From NCBI GenBank assembly GCA_028684915.1, contig JAQUEZ010000062.1, positions 1-32,977 of the forward strand: a stretch of 32,977 nucleotides of DNA, given 5' to 3'. Below the pieces are notes generated by a model. The model saw only the letters and a list, made by a program, of their open reading frames with translations, was not told the origin of the DNA and made no database searches. Below, piece by piece: positions 1 through 9,078 of the stretch. The stretch's first letter is position 1, and every line of letters starts with the position of its first letter. The position numbers and the translations under genes are program-made. Source of the stretch: Desulfobulbus sp. (GTDB lineage Bacteria; Desulfobacterota; Desulfobulbia; Desulfobulbales; Desulfobulbaceae).

Positions 1-94
1 ACTTGGCCATGACGGTAAGAAGCTAGTGTGTCCAATGAATCCAAAGGGAATCATGACAAAGTATGGCGCGACCTGCTTTCGTAACATGTTGATA

Positions 95-997
95 TTACGA
101 GGCCCAACTGAATTTTGTGGCCATAGGGTAGACGCTTTCAGGTAACAGATAAACAAAGAGGCGAACCTGTAACGTCAGATTTCGGTCAAGGAATACTCTG
201 TCTTCAAATTTATCGATCCCGGCATCGGTCATGGCTCGAACAATCCGGGAAAAATCCAACCGAACCTTTTTGTCGCCCTGAAGTTGATACACCTGCTTGT
301 TGGCTTGCAGACGGCACAAAAAATCACCGAGGTTCCGCAAGATACCTCGCAATGCAGATAAATGCATGTACGCAAGGTCGCGAATAACAAGGTCACCTTC
401 TCTGACAACATCAAGGGTCAGCGTTGAATTGGTTGCATCCTGGTCGTTAAACGCATTCAGGCTAAGATCAACGATTTTTCCGGACACTAAATCATATTCA
501 AATTGGATCCTGACATTGGCAGCAGAGCCACTGCCGCCACTTCCCGGGTAATACGTGGACAAAGACTGATCTATCTGAAAACAAACAGAATCTTTAATCA
601 AAATTCTTTCAAACTGATCGCAGCTCATTACCAGCGATTTGCCGCCTGCCAGCTGTTTGTTGAACAACTCAGAGAGGGCTGTTTTGAGAAAAGACACCGC
701 ATACTGGTTAAAACGTTCGTCCAACGATTGTTTTTTTATGCAGATGTCATGATCCAATTCCAGCTTGACGGTAAGATCGTTGAGACTCTCAAAAGCCAAA
801 GCATCAGTATTAAAGGCCAACAGGCAGAGAAAAGTAAATCCATCAAGGAGGCCTCTCCGCTGAACGAACTTGGTCTTGCGAGCTAAAAGGTCGATTTCCT
901 GTTGGGTAAAGAAAGAAGGAAGCTGTTTCCTGATAGACTCTTCAATCACTGAATAATCTGTTTGCTGTATTCTCCTAATGGTGAAAAAATAATGCAA
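95..997 (-). pseudogene. Truncated IS4-family transposase
   Basis: The roughly 300-residue frame resembles the N-terminal two thirds of an IS4-type DDE transposase. It has the opening PSFFTQQEIDLLAR region, the SLDERFN segment, a first acidic region (IKDSVCF) and a second Asp in GDLVIRDLAYM. Family members are usually about 400-450 residues and carry the catalytic Glu in a C-terminal Y-R-E-K block. That block is absent: the reading diverges after LLPESVYP and stops within about ten codons. None of the three minus-strand frames over bases 1-95 restores a transposase-like sequence. The 5' end has only a TTG start. It is most likely a dead remnant cut by a later rearrangement. The family assignment is by eye and fairly secure; inactivity is inferred from the missing third catalytic residue. 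Confidence 0.75.
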
Positions 998-1175
998 GTT
1001 GTTGAAAAAACGAGTATATTAGCACGAACTTTAACGTCAATTCGCCGAGGAGATCAAGAATCATTCTCGGCAATAAAGGATGCCATTATGAGGCTGGGGC
1101 CCTGAAGGTTTTGTTGCGCCTAATTGTCTGGATCCCTCATTCATCCTGAAGCCTTCGTCTTAGCCTGACGGCTAT

Positions 1176-1203
1176 GGACTATAGGGGACGGACTATAGGG
1201 GAC
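1176..1203. repeat. Perfect 14-bp tandem direct repeat
   Basis: GGACTATAGGGGAC occurs twice head to tail (1176-1189 and 1190-1203) and is followed by GTACCACG and a T-run. It lies in the gene-free stretch 998-1306, between the transposase remnant and the YehS-type gene. Nothing else is recognisable there. The motif resembles short GGGGAC-GTACCAC sequences that I associate from memory with Y1-transposase/REP-type elements in related bacteria; that link is not shown by this sequence. Confidence 0.6.
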
Positions 1204-1306
1204 GTACCACGTTTTTTGGTATCAGGTGATGATACCTCCTGTCGGTTGTAACCCACGGCTTTGCCAAAATCTGAATCAAAATAGCCGAGTGTTTACCGGA
1301 AGCACC

Positions 1307-1786
1307 TCAAGTTTCAGCTTCAGGCGTTTTGGGCCGATATTTCAATTGCAGGCCTCTAAGAAAATTGCGCAGGACCTGATCTTTGCAGAGCCTATAGTTG
1401 TTTTGGCCTGGTTTGCGGAAAAAAGCGGTTATCTCATGCTCGCTGATAGAGAACCGCGCCTGTCCCATGATTTCCTGAATGTCATTTCCCTTCAGATCCA
1501 AGGCTATCCGTAGTTTTTTAAAAATGCTGTTGTTGGTCAATCGTTGCTCCGGTTCAGGTGGAGGCCCTTCTTTTTTTCCCCTTTTTTCAATAATCAACCC
1601 GTTGAGAAAAAGAGCTAATTCAATATCTTTGCAGCACTTCATAGCTGGATCGTCGTCTCGTCGCAACCACTCGTTAACTTGGGGCCGAGTTACCTGATGC
1701 CCAGCTAAAGCGAAAATAGAGCCCATTTTTGCATCGCTGAAATTAAAAATATAGCGGAGAGTGCGTAATATTTCGTTATTCTTCAA
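1307..1786 (-). CDS. yehS: DUF1456 family protein (YehS-like)
   Basis: This is a 159-residue cytosolic protein made of two copies of the roughly 70-residue DUF1456 helical repeat. Copy 1 covers about residues 1-75 (NNEILRTLRYIF ... DDDPAMKCC ... FLNGLIIEKRGKKEG). Copy 2 covers about 84-152 (NNSIFKKLRIALDL ... FRKPGQNNYRLC ... LRNFLRGLQLKYRP). The length and the two-repeat plan match E. coli YehS, whose biochemical role is not established. The start is TTG at 1786: a good AAAGGA Shine-Dalgarno lies seven bases upstream, no in-frame ATG fits, and the N-terminus matches the family. The gene is monocistronic, flanked by non-coding repeats and a transposase remnant. The family call is firm; no function is claimed. 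Confidence 0.85.
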   Translation of the reverse strand: MKNNEILRTLRYIFNFSDAKMGSIFALAGHQVTRPQVNEWLRRDDDPAMKCCKDIELALFLNGLIIEKRGKKEGPPPEPEQRLTNNSIFKKLRIALDLKGNDIQEIMGQARFSISEHEITAFFRKPGQNNYRLCKDQVLRNFLRGLQLKYRPKTPEAET

Positions 1787-2121
1787 GAAGACATCCTTTA
1801 TAAAATATCATGACAAAATTGAACCTTCATTTAGATACATGAAAACGCGTATCAATGCATCAGCTTTCAGGAAGTTCGGATCCTTCACCCCTTCCACAAG
1901 GGCGATGGATCACACCAGGGGGGCTTGAATTTTGAATCTTACCGCTTCGTAAGTTGGGGTGAGGACCGACCCCCACCTGTGTTCTATTGAACATGCCATT
2001 GTAAACGTGTTTGAAGCAACTGGTTGATATAACACGATTTTCTGTGTAAAGCCACTGCGTCTCCTGTTTATCCTCGGCCAAGTCGAGCCTCTTGCAAAAT
2101 GAGCTGTTGGCGAGTTTTGTC
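1787..2121. other. Gene-free stretch without clear features
   Basis: Apart from the upstream region of the YehS-type gene I see nothing convincing here. A minus-strand open frame of 88 codons (1860-2126) has no family resemblance or good ribosome-binding site and runs into the neighbouring repeat. Confidence 0.4.
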
Positions 2122-2200
2122 GTCATTCTCGCGTAAGCGGGAATTCAAAATTCTTTGATTTTTCGAGGACTGGATTCCCGATGACTACCTCGGGAATGAC
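2122..2200. repeat. Imperfect palindromic intergenic repeat
   Basis: The left arm starts GTCATTCTCGCGTAAGCGGG. The right arm is an inverted, degenerate copy (GGATTCCCGATGAC ... CTCGGGAATGAC) ending at 2200. Both ends carry GTCATTC/GAATGAC. This form is common among dispersed palindromic repeats in proteobacterial intergenic DNA. It lies downstream of the hisHF terminator and contains no gene. Confidence 0.55.
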
Positions 2201-2257
2201 AAACCCTTCTTTTTGCAAAAGGCTCAGTCAATAGTTCGTTTTCTCCCGACTACCTTC

Positions 2258-2302
2258 CAAAAAATAAAAAAGCGCCTGACCACAACTGATCAAGCGCCTT
2301 TT
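2258..2302 (-). terminator. Rho-independent terminator of hisHF
   Basis: Read on the minus strand, AAAGGCGCTTGATCA pairs with TGGTCAGGCGCTTTT around a GTTG loop. That gives a 15-bp stem with three G-T wobbles, followed directly by a T-rich tract. It lies about 26 bases after the hisHF stop codon. Confidence 0.85.
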
Positions 2303-2327
2303 CATTCCATCTATTCCAGCGGCAATT

Positions 2328-3902
2328 TCACACCGATCGAATTTCCACCTTCCCGGTCAGATACGCCTTTACTTCGCTGATCGGCACTTCCTTCCGATGA
2401 AAAATCCCTGCCGCCAAGGCCGCTTCGGCCCGAGTCTTGCTGAACACTTCAAGGAAATGCTCCGCACAACCTGCACCGCTTGAAGCGATCACTGGAATAG
2501 TCACCGCAGCACGTACCGCATTGATCAGCTCGATATCAAAGCCGGAGTTGGTGCCGTCCTTGTCGATACAGTTCAAGAGAATTTCACCTGCTCCCAGTTG
2601 TTCGCAGACATGAGCCAGGGTGACCGCATCAAGCGGACGGCCTTCACGTCCGCCCTTGATGGTGCACTGGTACCAGCAATACTGCTCACCATTTGGTCCG
2701 GGGAATGCGGTCTTGATCACCTGATGCGGGACCGCGTTCGGTGCATCCACATAGACTCGACGCGGATCAATAGAGATCACCACCGCCTGGTTGCCATAGA
2801 CCCGGGCAATCTGCTCGATTGAGCTTAGGCCCGTGGCTTTGCCGGTTTTGACAACCTCCTCGACAATAAGCACCGCATCCGAACCAATGGAAATTTTATC
2901 CGCACCGGAGCGAAAATACTGGGACGCCACTTCAAGCGCACTGTAAAAACGGCCGTTGCAGTCGGTGAAATCGCGAATACCGCCACCGATGGTCAGAGGA
3001 ACAAAGACATTCTTCGAGGTTTCCTGCAGAACCTCGAGCATGGGCATATCTTCGAGCGGAAAATCACGGAATCCTGTAATGTTGAGAAAAGTGACCTCGT
3101 CGGCTCCCTGCTCGTAGTATTCACCGGCCAGTTCCACCGGCTTGCCGAGGTTGCGCACGTTGCCCTCTTCGCGGACATCGTACTGGTCCCCCTTGGTGAC
3201 CACCAGGTCGCCGCGGTCATTAGTCCGCACATCAAGGCAGGCAATGATACGTTTGGCCAGTTCGGTTTTTTCCGGGCAGGCTGCCGGTTTGATCGCCTCC
3301 TGGGTACCGGAGAGGAAGTTTTCCAGCAGCTTTAGGCCAGCCTTTCCGCTTTTTTCCGGGTGGAACTGGGTCGCCACCATGGCACCGCGCTGAATGGCAC
3401 TGACATATTCATAGCCGTAGTCGGTGGTAGTGAGGATGTCGTCATCCGATTCGGTGACCACATGATAGGAGTGGACGAAATAAAATTTTTCGTCCCCCTG
3501 CAATCCCTGGAACAGGGGCGAGGCCTGGCGGACCTTAAGTCCGTTCCAGCCGATATGGGGGATGGCCAGATCGCAAGTGAAGCGCTGCACCCGGCCGGGA
3601 AGGATGCCTAGGCCCGGTTCCTCGGGGGCCTCTTCACTGGAGGCAAACAGCGCCTGGAGGGCAACGCAGATACCGAAGAAGGGTTTGCCCGAGTGGAGGT
3701 AGCGAACAAGTGGGTCGCGCAGGTCTTTTTCCCGCAGGGTGCGCATGAGGGCGCCGAAGTTGCCCACGCCCGGAAAGACAAGGCGTTCGGCACGGTCGAT
3801 ATCCGCACCGCTATTCACCAGAACCACGGTTTCACCCAACCGTTCGATGGCGTTGATCACCGAACGAACGTTGCCGGCACCGTAATCAAGCAGAGTAATC
3901 AT
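2328..3902 (-). CDS. hisHF: Fused imidazole glycerol phosphate synthase HisHF
   Basis: This bifunctional 524-residue enzyme makes imidazole glycerol phosphate and AICAR from PRFAR and glutamine in histidine synthesis. Residues 1-200 are the class I glutaminase (HisH), with nucleophile Cys79 in FGICVALQ and His181/Glu183 in QFHPEKSG. Residues 217-524 are the cyclase barrel (HisF), with the catalytic Asp pair D224 (ACLDVRT) and D379 (SIDPRRVY). Bacteria normally encode HisH and HisF separately. Here they are joined, and the cyclase carries the insertions of the fungal/plant HIS7 type ([30 protein letters not shown]). No other his gene is nearby. The ATG has only a weak upstream A-rich region. 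Expression ends at the terminator immediately downstream. The call is secure. Confidence 0.95.
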   Translation of the reverse strand: MITLLDYGAGNVRSVINAIERLGETVVLVNSGADIDRAERLVFPGVGNFGALMRTLREKDLRDPLVRYLHSGKPFFGICVALQALFASSEEAPEEPGLGILPGRVQRFTCDLAIPHIGWNGLKVRQASPLFQGLQGDEKFYFVHSYHVVTESDDDILTTTDYGYEYVSAIQRGAMVATQFHPEKSGKAGLKLLENFLSGTQEAIKPAACPEKTELAKRIIACLDVRTNDRGDLVVTKGDQYDVREEGNVRNLGKPVELAGEYYEQGADEVTFLNITGFRDFPLEDMPMLEVLQETSKNVFVPLTIGGGIRDFTDCNGRFYSALEVASQYFRSGADKISIGSDAVLIVEEVVKTGKATGLSSIEQIARVYGNQAVVISIDPRRVYVDAPNAVPHQVIKTAFPGPNGEQYCWYQCTIKGGREGRPLDAVTLAHVCEQLGAGEILLNCIDKDGTNSGFDIELINAVRAAVTIPVIASSGAGCAEHFLEVFSKTRAEAALAAGIFHRKEVPISEVKAYLTGKVEIRSV

Positions 3903-4141
3903 GGTTTTTTCTTATTCAGAGGCTTGCAAGGAGAGAAGAGAAACAGTACAAGGTCAGGCGTGTTCGTCGGCCGTCGTGTGCGGCTGTCCCGCTTCATGCC
4001 TGTAATCAGAGTGTGTCCATGCCAGTTGGCCGGAAAAGCTGATTTTTAGTGGAGTTTCCGGTTCAAGTCAAGATCAATTCTATTAACTTGTCGTTCTTGC
4101 AAAGAGAGGAGAACGACGTTTCATGCGTTGTCATTGTCGTT

Positions 4142-5038
4142 ATGCAAGCCATTGTTCTTGCCGCAGGGTTCGGAACCCGTTTGCGGCCCTATACCACAAT
4201 TCGGCCCAAACCGCTGTTTCCGGTGGTCAACCGATTGCTGCTCCATCGTCTTCTGAGTCAACTTGCGGCCTGCGACTGCCAACATGTGGTGGTCAACTGC
4301 CATCATCTTCCGGAGCAGATCGAGGAAGCGCTCAAGGATTGGCCTGGGGTGCAGCTACAGGTCGAGCCGGAAATCCTCGGTACTGGGGGGGGGCTGCGCA
4401 AGGCGCTTGATAACATGGAGAACGATCCCATCCTGGTGATGAACGGCGATCTGTATCACGAAATCGATCCGGAATGGCTGTATCACCGCCACCTGCTCTC
4501 CAAAAACGATGTGACCATGGCCTTGCACGATTACCCGCGCTTCAACACCGTTCGGGTGGGTGGGGATCGGGTGCTCGGTTTTGCCGAAGCTGCCCAGGAA
4601 AACTGTCTCGCTTTTACCGGCATTCATGTGGTTGATCCGGAGGTGCTTGAGCGCATTGCCCTGGGGCGTTTCCACCATATTATCGATCTCTATCAGGATC
4701 TGGCACAGGAGGACAGGGTGGGCTATTGCCGTACCGATAGTGCCTTTTGGTACGATATCGGCACCCCGGCAGACTACCTCCAACTCCACGCCCGGTTGCT
4801 GGAGCCTCTTGGTGCGTGGCAGGTCGATCCCTCCGTCAACATGGGCGATGGCGTGCACTGCAGCGGTTGGGGATGTATCGGCGCGGAGGCCGAAATCGGT
4901 GCCGGTGCGGTGTTGCAAAACTGCGTTGTCTGGCCCGGAGCCAAGGTCCCGGCTGGGGTTCAGGTAGAAGGGGCGATCATTACCGGCAATACGGATGTTG
5001 ATCAGGCGCTCTGGCTTACGAGCGAGAAGAGCCTATGA
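4142..5038 (+). CDS. Sugar-1-phosphate nucleotidyltransferase (MurU/mannose-1-P guanylyltransferase type)
   Basis: This 298-residue cytosolic enzyme is expected to activate a sugar 1-phosphate with an NTP. It begins with the nucleotidyltransferase signature LAAGFGTRLRPYT followed by RPKPLFPV. The metal-binding NGD is in VMNGDLYHEID, and the fold continues to about residue 225. Residues 230-290 form hexapeptide-like turns (IGAEAEIGAGAVL, VWPGAKVPAGVQVEGAIITGN), a short left-handed beta-helix absent from the roughly 220-residue Pseudomonas MurU. The stop overlaps the next gene by four bases (ATGA). The next gene is an AmgK-like kinase, so the pair resembles the AmgK-MurU cell-wall sugar salvage pair. 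The start at 4142 puts the catalytic loop at the N-terminus as in the family; its ribosome-binding site is weak, and a GTG at 4049 would add 31 unconserved residues. The exact substrate is unknown. Confidence 0.85.
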   Translation: MQAIVLAAGFGTRLRPYTTIRPKPLFPVVNRLLLHRLLSQLAACDCQHVVVNCHHLPEQIEEALKDWPGVQLQVEPEILGTGGGLRKALDNMENDPILVMNGDLYHEIDPEWLYHRHLLSKNDVTMALHDYPRFNTVRVGGDRVLGFAEAAQENCLAFTGIHVVDPEVLERIALGRFHHIIDLYQDLAQEDRVGYCRTDSAFWYDIGTPADYLQLHARLLEPLGAWQVDPSVNMGDGVHCSGWGCIGAEAEIGAGAVLQNCVVWPGAKVPAGVQVEGAIITGNTDVDQALWLTSEKSL

Positions 5039-6069
5039 ACCCTTCTCAGTTGATTGCGCTGAGCGGGCAACTGCTTGGCCGCTCTTTGCAAAACTGGAAC
5101 ACGGACACGGTCGGGCTTGTGCCTCTGGTGCCGGACGGATCCAGCCGTCGTTTTTACCGTCTGCAAGCAGCGGAACCACCACTGATTGCCATCCTGCCGC
5201 CGGAAAACGATGTGCGGGGCCAGGACGAGGCCAGGGCCTTTGATCGAATAGGTCGCCATCTGCAGTGTTGTGGTTCGCCAACGCCGGCTATCTTGGCCTT
5301 TGACGAGACCAGCGGGCTGGCGCTTTGTGAGGATTTGGGCGAACATCGGCTCTACGAACAGGTGCAGACCCTGGGGATAAACGCGGCGTTGCCGCTCTAT
5401 GAGCAGGCTGTGCAGGGGCTGGCGCGGATGCAGGTTCGGGGCGCACAGGGCTTTGATTCCTCATGGTGCTGGGATACCCCTGTCTATGATCGCGAGTTGA
5501 TGCTTGAGCGCGAGTCCAGGTATTTTCTTCGTGCTTGTTGTACCGATTTGCTCGCACTTGATTTTGATCGGGAAGAGGTGGAGGCCGAGTGCCGACAACT
5601 GGCCGAGATGGCTGCTCAGGCACCGGCCCAATTTTTTCTCCATCGCGATTTTCAGAGCCGCAATATCATGGTTTGCCGGAATGCGGTGCGCTTCATTGAT
5701 TTTCAAGGAGGGCGTCTGGGGCCTTTGGCCTACGATCTGGCCTCGCTTTTACTCGATCCCTATACGCAACTGGACGTCAGCGTGCAGGACCATCTGCTGA
5801 CAATCTATCTTCAGGCCCTGAATCAGGAAATGGCCTATGACTCCGAGCAGTTTCAGCAGGAATACCTGTTGCTTGCCCTGCAGCGCAATCTGCAGATTCT
5901 CGGAGCCTTTGCCTTCTTGAGCCAGGTGAAACAAAAGCCTTTTTTTGCGCAATTTCTTGCGCCTGCCCTGGACTCTCTCCGGGGCTTACTTGCCAAACCC
6001 GAGGCTGCCGGGTATGCTGCTTTAAACCATCTTTGCCAACTCTGCCGCCAGAAACTGGAACATATATGA
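5035..6069 (+). CDS. AmgK-like sugar kinase (aminoglycoside phosphotransferase fold)
   Basis: This 344-residue protein has the aminoglycoside phosphotransferase/choline kinase fold. The kinase motif is LHRDFQSRNIM, with H203, D205 and N210. The metal-binding Asp222 is in FIDFQGGRLGPLAYDLASLL. The N-terminal lobe has SSRRFYRL in the nucleotide-binding hairpin. In Pseudomonas, AmgK phosphorylates MurNAc and GlcNAc at the anomeric position and MurU then adds UMP. The translational coupling to a nucleotidyltransferase (four-base overlap) supports a similar kinase-then-activation route here, but the sugar is not proven. The 3' end overlaps der by four bases, so the three genes are one transcript. 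Antibiotic resistance is unlikely given this context. Confidence 0.85.
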   Translation: MNPSQLIALSGQLLGRSLQNWNTDTVGLVPLVPDGSSRRFYRLQAAEPPLIAILPPENDVRGQDEARAFDRIGRHLQCCGSPTPAILAFDETSGLALCEDLGEHRLYEQVQTLGINAALPLYEQAVQGLARMQVRGAQGFDSSWCWDTPVYDRELMLERESRYFLRACCTDLLALDFDREEVEAECRQLAEMAAQAPAQFFLHRDFQSRNIMVCRNAVRFIDFQGGRLGPLAYDLASLLLDPYTQLDVSVQDHLLTIYLQALNQEMAYDSEQFQQEYLLLALQRNLQILGAFAFLSQVKQKPFFAQFLAPALDSLRGLLAKPEAAGYAALNHLCQLCRQKLEHI

Positions 6070-7403
6070 GTCACGAAAACGCAACCCTGGTTGCCCTAAT
6101 CGGTCGCCCCAACGTGGGCAAATCCACCCTCTTTAACCGCATGGTCAAGCGACGGGACGCCCTGGTCGACCCGACCCCGGGAGTCACCCGCGACCGCCAC
6201 TACGCCCGGGTCACTTGGGAGGAACAGCCTTTTGTCCTCGTGGACACCGGCGGTATCGACAACGAAGAAGACACCATTAATAGCCACATTCGCAACCAGG
6301 CCCTGCAGGCCATCGAAGAGGCGGATGTGATCTTTTTTATCATGGATGGCCGCGAGGGCCTGACGCCCAGCGATCATGAGATTGTCAATATTCTGCGGCG
6401 AACGGAAAAAAAGGTCTTTTTCATCGTCAACAAGATCGACAGCCCGGAAATTGAAGACACCCTCCTTGCGCCGTTCTGGGAACTGGGGGTGGATAAATTG
6501 TGGGCACTTTCCGGCGACCATGGTTACGGCTACGCTACCCTGATGGAGGGGCTGCTGCCTTTTCTCCAAAAATCCGAGATGGAGATGGATCTGCCGGATC
6601 AGACGATGCGTGTTGCCTTTCTCGGGCGGCCCAACGTGGGCAAATCCTCCTTGGTCAATACCATCATCGGCCAGGAGCGGATGGTCGTCTCCAGTATTGC
6701 CGGTACTACCCGCGATTCGGTCGATACCCTGGTCAGTCGCGATCAGTACAACTACCTGTTGATCGATACCGCAGGCATCCGCCGCCGAGGCAAGACCACG
6801 GAAAAGCTGGAAAAATTTTCGGTGCTCAAGGCGCTGAAGGCCATTGGCCGTTGCGATATTGCCTTGGTGGTGCTTGATGCCAAGGAAGGAATCACCGAAC
6901 AGGATACCAAAGTCATCAGTTACACCCAGGACCAGGGGCGGGCGCTGATTATCCTGATCAACAAGTGGGATCTGATCAAAGAGGATAAAAAACGCCAGGA
7001 GCAGCTGCTGCTGGAGGTGGAAATGGCGCTAAATTTCATCCCCTATGCGCCGGTGCTCAAGGTTTCCGCCCTTACCGGGACGGGGATCAAACGGCTCTTT
7101 CCCGAGATCGGCAAGGTCTACCGCCAGTTTCATCAGCGATTTCCCACCGCCGCCCTCAACCGTCTGCTCGCCGAGGCTGTGGAACGGCACGAACCGCCCT
7201 ATTACCATGGCCGCAGACTCAAGTTTTATTACACCGCCCAATTGGGGACCGCACCGCCATTTTTTGCCGTTGTCGCTAGTGCTCCCAAGGGGATACATTT
7301 TTCCTATCAGCGCTATTTAACCAACTGTTTCCGTGATGGGTTGGGACTTGACCTGGTACCGGTGCGGTTGATGTTCCGCGAACGCAGCGGCAGAAAGAAG
7401 TAA
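6066..7403 (+). CDS. der: Ribosome-associated GTPase Der (EngA)
   Basis: This 445-residue GTPase acts in assembly of the 50S ribosomal subunit. It has two consecutive G domains. The first has GRPNVGKSTLFN (about residue 13), DTGGID and NKID. The second has GRPNVGKSSLVN (about residue 190), DTAGIRRRGK and NKWD. A C-terminal KH-like domain follows from about 355, ending with FRERSGRKK. Length and architecture match the family. The ATG at 6066 overlaps the upstream kinase stop and places the G1 motif close to the N-terminus; a longer frame starting at 6033 adds 11 unconserved residues. Confidence 0.97.
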   Translation: MSHENATLVALIGRPNVGKSTLFNRMVKRRDALVDPTPGVTRDRHYARVTWEEQPFVLVDTGGIDNEEDTINSHIRNQALQAIEEADVIFFIMDGREGLTPSDHEIVNILRRTEKKVFFIVNKIDSPEIEDTLLAPFWELGVDKLWALSGDHGYGYATLMEGLLPFLQKSEMEMDLPDQTMRVAFLGRPNVGKSSLVNTIIGQERMVVSSIAGTTRDSVDTLVSRDQYNYLLIDTAGIRRRGKTTEKLEKFSVLKALKAIGRCDIALVVLDAKEGITEQDTKVISYTQDQGRALIILINKWDLIKEDKKRQEQLLLEVEMALNFIPYAPVLKVSALTGTGIKRLFPEIGKVYRQFHQRFPTAALNRLLAEAVERHEPPYYHGRRLKFYYTAQLGTAPPFFAVVASAPKGIHFSYQRYLTNCFRDGLGLDLVPVRLMFRERSGRKK

Positions 7404-7439
7404 GCGGGAGACAGGCGAAGCGAAATACAGGAGAGGGGA

Positions 7440-7778
7440 TCACCACTCGTCGGAGAAACGGGACACCGTATACTGCAGTTCGGTGATCATCTCCTGGCAA
7501 TTTTCGGGGCAGCTGCCGCTCTTGCACTGTTTTTCAATGGCGTAGGCGGTTTCGGCCAGATCAAGCAGGCCGATGTTCAACAACGCTCCTTTGACCGCGT
7601 GGCTGGCCTGGCCCAGTTGGGTGGTGTCGCCACTGATCGCCAGGTCGGCAAGGCGATTCATGTGGGTGTGTAGGGTGGCGAGGAAGATGGGGATCATGCT
7701 CTCGATTTTCTCTTCGTTGAGCAGGTAGGCGCTCTTCAAATGTTCCTTCACTGTTTGCAGATACGCTCTAGCATCCAT
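7440..7778 (-). CDS. Hpt domain phosphotransfer protein
   Basis: This 112-residue single-domain protein matches the histidine phosphotransfer fold, an all-helical bundle that passes phosphate between receiver domains. The phosphorylated residue is predicted to be His60, in the H-x-x-K-G motif of SHAVKGALLNIG. The start is ATG at 7778, preceded by AGGGG at nine bases; an upstream ATG at 7844 has no Shine-Dalgarno. A CxxxxC pair (KSGSCPENCQEM) near the C-terminus is unusual. The gene converges on der with a 36-base gap. No cognate hybrid kinase is adjacent, so the partner is unknown; the kinase at 11126-12709 is classical and should not need it. Confidence 0.8.
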   Translation of the reverse strand: MDARAYLQTVKEHLKSAYLLNEEKIESMIPIFLATLHTHMNRLADLAISGDTTQLGQASHAVKGALLNIGLLDLAETAYAIEKQCKSGSCPENCQEMITELQYTVSRFSDEW

Positions 7779-7898
7779 CGTGGCCGACCCCTGTTCAAAA
7801 GATAGTATCAGAAAAAACTCACGGTACCCTTGAAGAAATCTCATTATTCATGGCACCCACAAGTCAACATAGAGTATTTTCAAGGCTGATTCAAGCCC

Positions 7899-8951
7899 AT
7901 GGTGTTGAAGAAAACCATCCTCCATCCTCTGGAATACAAGATCGGCAAGACTCTGGCCGCTGAGGGCCTGGTGGCGGCCGGACAACGGATTTTGGTCGGG
8001 GTCTCCGCCGGTGCCGATTCCATAGCCTTGTTGCATATTCTTGCGGCTCTCTCCGACCAGTACGGATTGCAGCTTGTGGCTGCGTATATCGATCACGGGC
8101 TGCGACCCGAGGAAACACCTGCCGAGTGGAGCCGGGTTGGCGAGGCGGCTTGCGCGCTCGGTTGTACGGCTGATCGGATAATCGTGGACGTGCGGCATGC
8201 TGCGGCAGAGAGGCGGCAATCGTTGGAGCATGCGGCGCGGGAGTTGCGTTACCAGGCCTTTGCCACGCTGGCGCAGAAATGGCAAACAGAGCGCTTGGCT
8301 GTGGCACATACTGCCGATGATCAGGTCGAAGAGGTGTTGCTCCGCCTCTTTCGCGGTGGTGGTCGTCGGGCAATTTCCGGGATGCGACCACGTTCGGGGC
8401 ATCTCATTCGCCCTTTACTCGAGGTACGCAAGCAGGAGCTGCACGATTATCTAAGGGAAAAGGGGATTTCGTTCTGCTTTGATTCTAGTAACGAGGACCG
8501 CCAGTATCTCCGTAATCGTGTTCGACTTGATCTTCTGCCGCTTCTGGAGGCCGAGTACGACCCAGGTATCCGCCAGGCACTGCTGAAAACAGCGGCCAAT
8601 CTGAGGCAGGACGAGGACCTGCTCGAAACCTTGCTTGATGAGAGCTGGCCGCAGGTCATCAATCTGTTCTCCTCCCCCGAAGAAACGCCCCCTTCGGCCC
8701 GGCTTGACCGCCAGGTCTTTAACCGCCTGCATCCCGCCCTCCAACGTCGTCTGATTGAAAAACTTCTCTGGTTGCTGAATAATACCGCCCGCTATGAGCA
8801 AATTCTCTCTGTCTGCACCCTTGCTCTGCAGGGGCAGACCGGACAGGAGCTGCATCTTTCCCGGGGATTGCGGGTAGAGGTGAGTCGGGAAACCCTGTTT
8901 TTTTCCTACCCCCGTGGTCGTGGATCCTGGCGCGGCCGTCTGCACAGCTGA
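7899..8951 (+). CDS. tilS: tRNA(Ile)-lysidine synthase TilS
   Basis: This 350-residue enzyme ligates lysine to C34 of tRNA-Ile(CAU) using ATP, which switches its decoding to AUA. The N-terminal PP-loop is ILVGVSAGADSIALLH; the usual SGGxDS is SAGADS here. Further family motifs are YIDHGLRP, HTADDQVEEVLLRLFRGGG, the LIRPLLEV segment and NRVRLDLLP. The length matches shorter TilS proteins whose C-terminal domain is reduced. The start is ATG at 7899 with a weak CAAGG upstream. It is divergent from the Hpt gene, and no terminator is seen after it. Confidence 0.93.
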   Translation: MVLKKTILHPLEYKIGKTLAAEGLVAAGQRILVGVSAGADSIALLHILAALSDQYGLQLVAAYIDHGLRPEETPAEWSRVGEAACALGCTADRIIVDVRHAAAERRQSLEHAARELRYQAFATLAQKWQTERLAVAHTADDQVEEVLLRLFRGGGRRAISGMRPRSGHLIRPLLEVRKQELHDYLREKGISFCFDSSNEDRQYLRNRVRLDLLPLLEAEYDPGIRQALLKTAANLRQDEDLLETLLDESWPQVINLFSSPEETPPSARLDRQVFNRLHPALQRRLIEKLLWLLNNTARYEQILSVCTLALQGQTGQELHLSRGLRVEVSRETLFFSYPRGRGSWRGRLHS

Positions 8952-9037
8952 TTTTTCGTAACCGATCAGGGGAAACCCCAAAAGTGCCGTTTATCAACGG
9001 ACCTGTAAGCGATTGCAGGGTGCCGGAGGTGCAAGGC

Positions 9038-9078
9038 ATCGGCCTGTGCAGCGTACACCTGTACGTAAACAGGCCGAT
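9038..9078. promoter_or_regulatory. Long inverted repeat, possible activator site
   Basis: ATCGGCCTGT (9038-9047) is perfectly inverted as ACAGGCCGAT (9069-9078). Between them lies a second dyad, CGTAC-ACCT-GTACG. It is about 170-200 bases upstream of a sigma-54 promoter, where NtrC-type activators bind. It could equally form an RNA hairpin. The gene-free stretch 8952-9334 contains this dyad, the promoter and a TCTGTGT direct repeat (9181, 9195), and no convincing gene. Confidence 0.4.

Noticed and set aside
1860..2126. 88-codon minus-strand open frame
   Set aside because: It runs into a dispersed repeat and has neither a ribosome-binding site nor recognisable motifs.
2271..2300. Direct repeat AAGCGCCT as a possible iteron
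   Set aside because: On the minus strand the same bases form a stable terminator hairpin directly after hisHF, which explains them.
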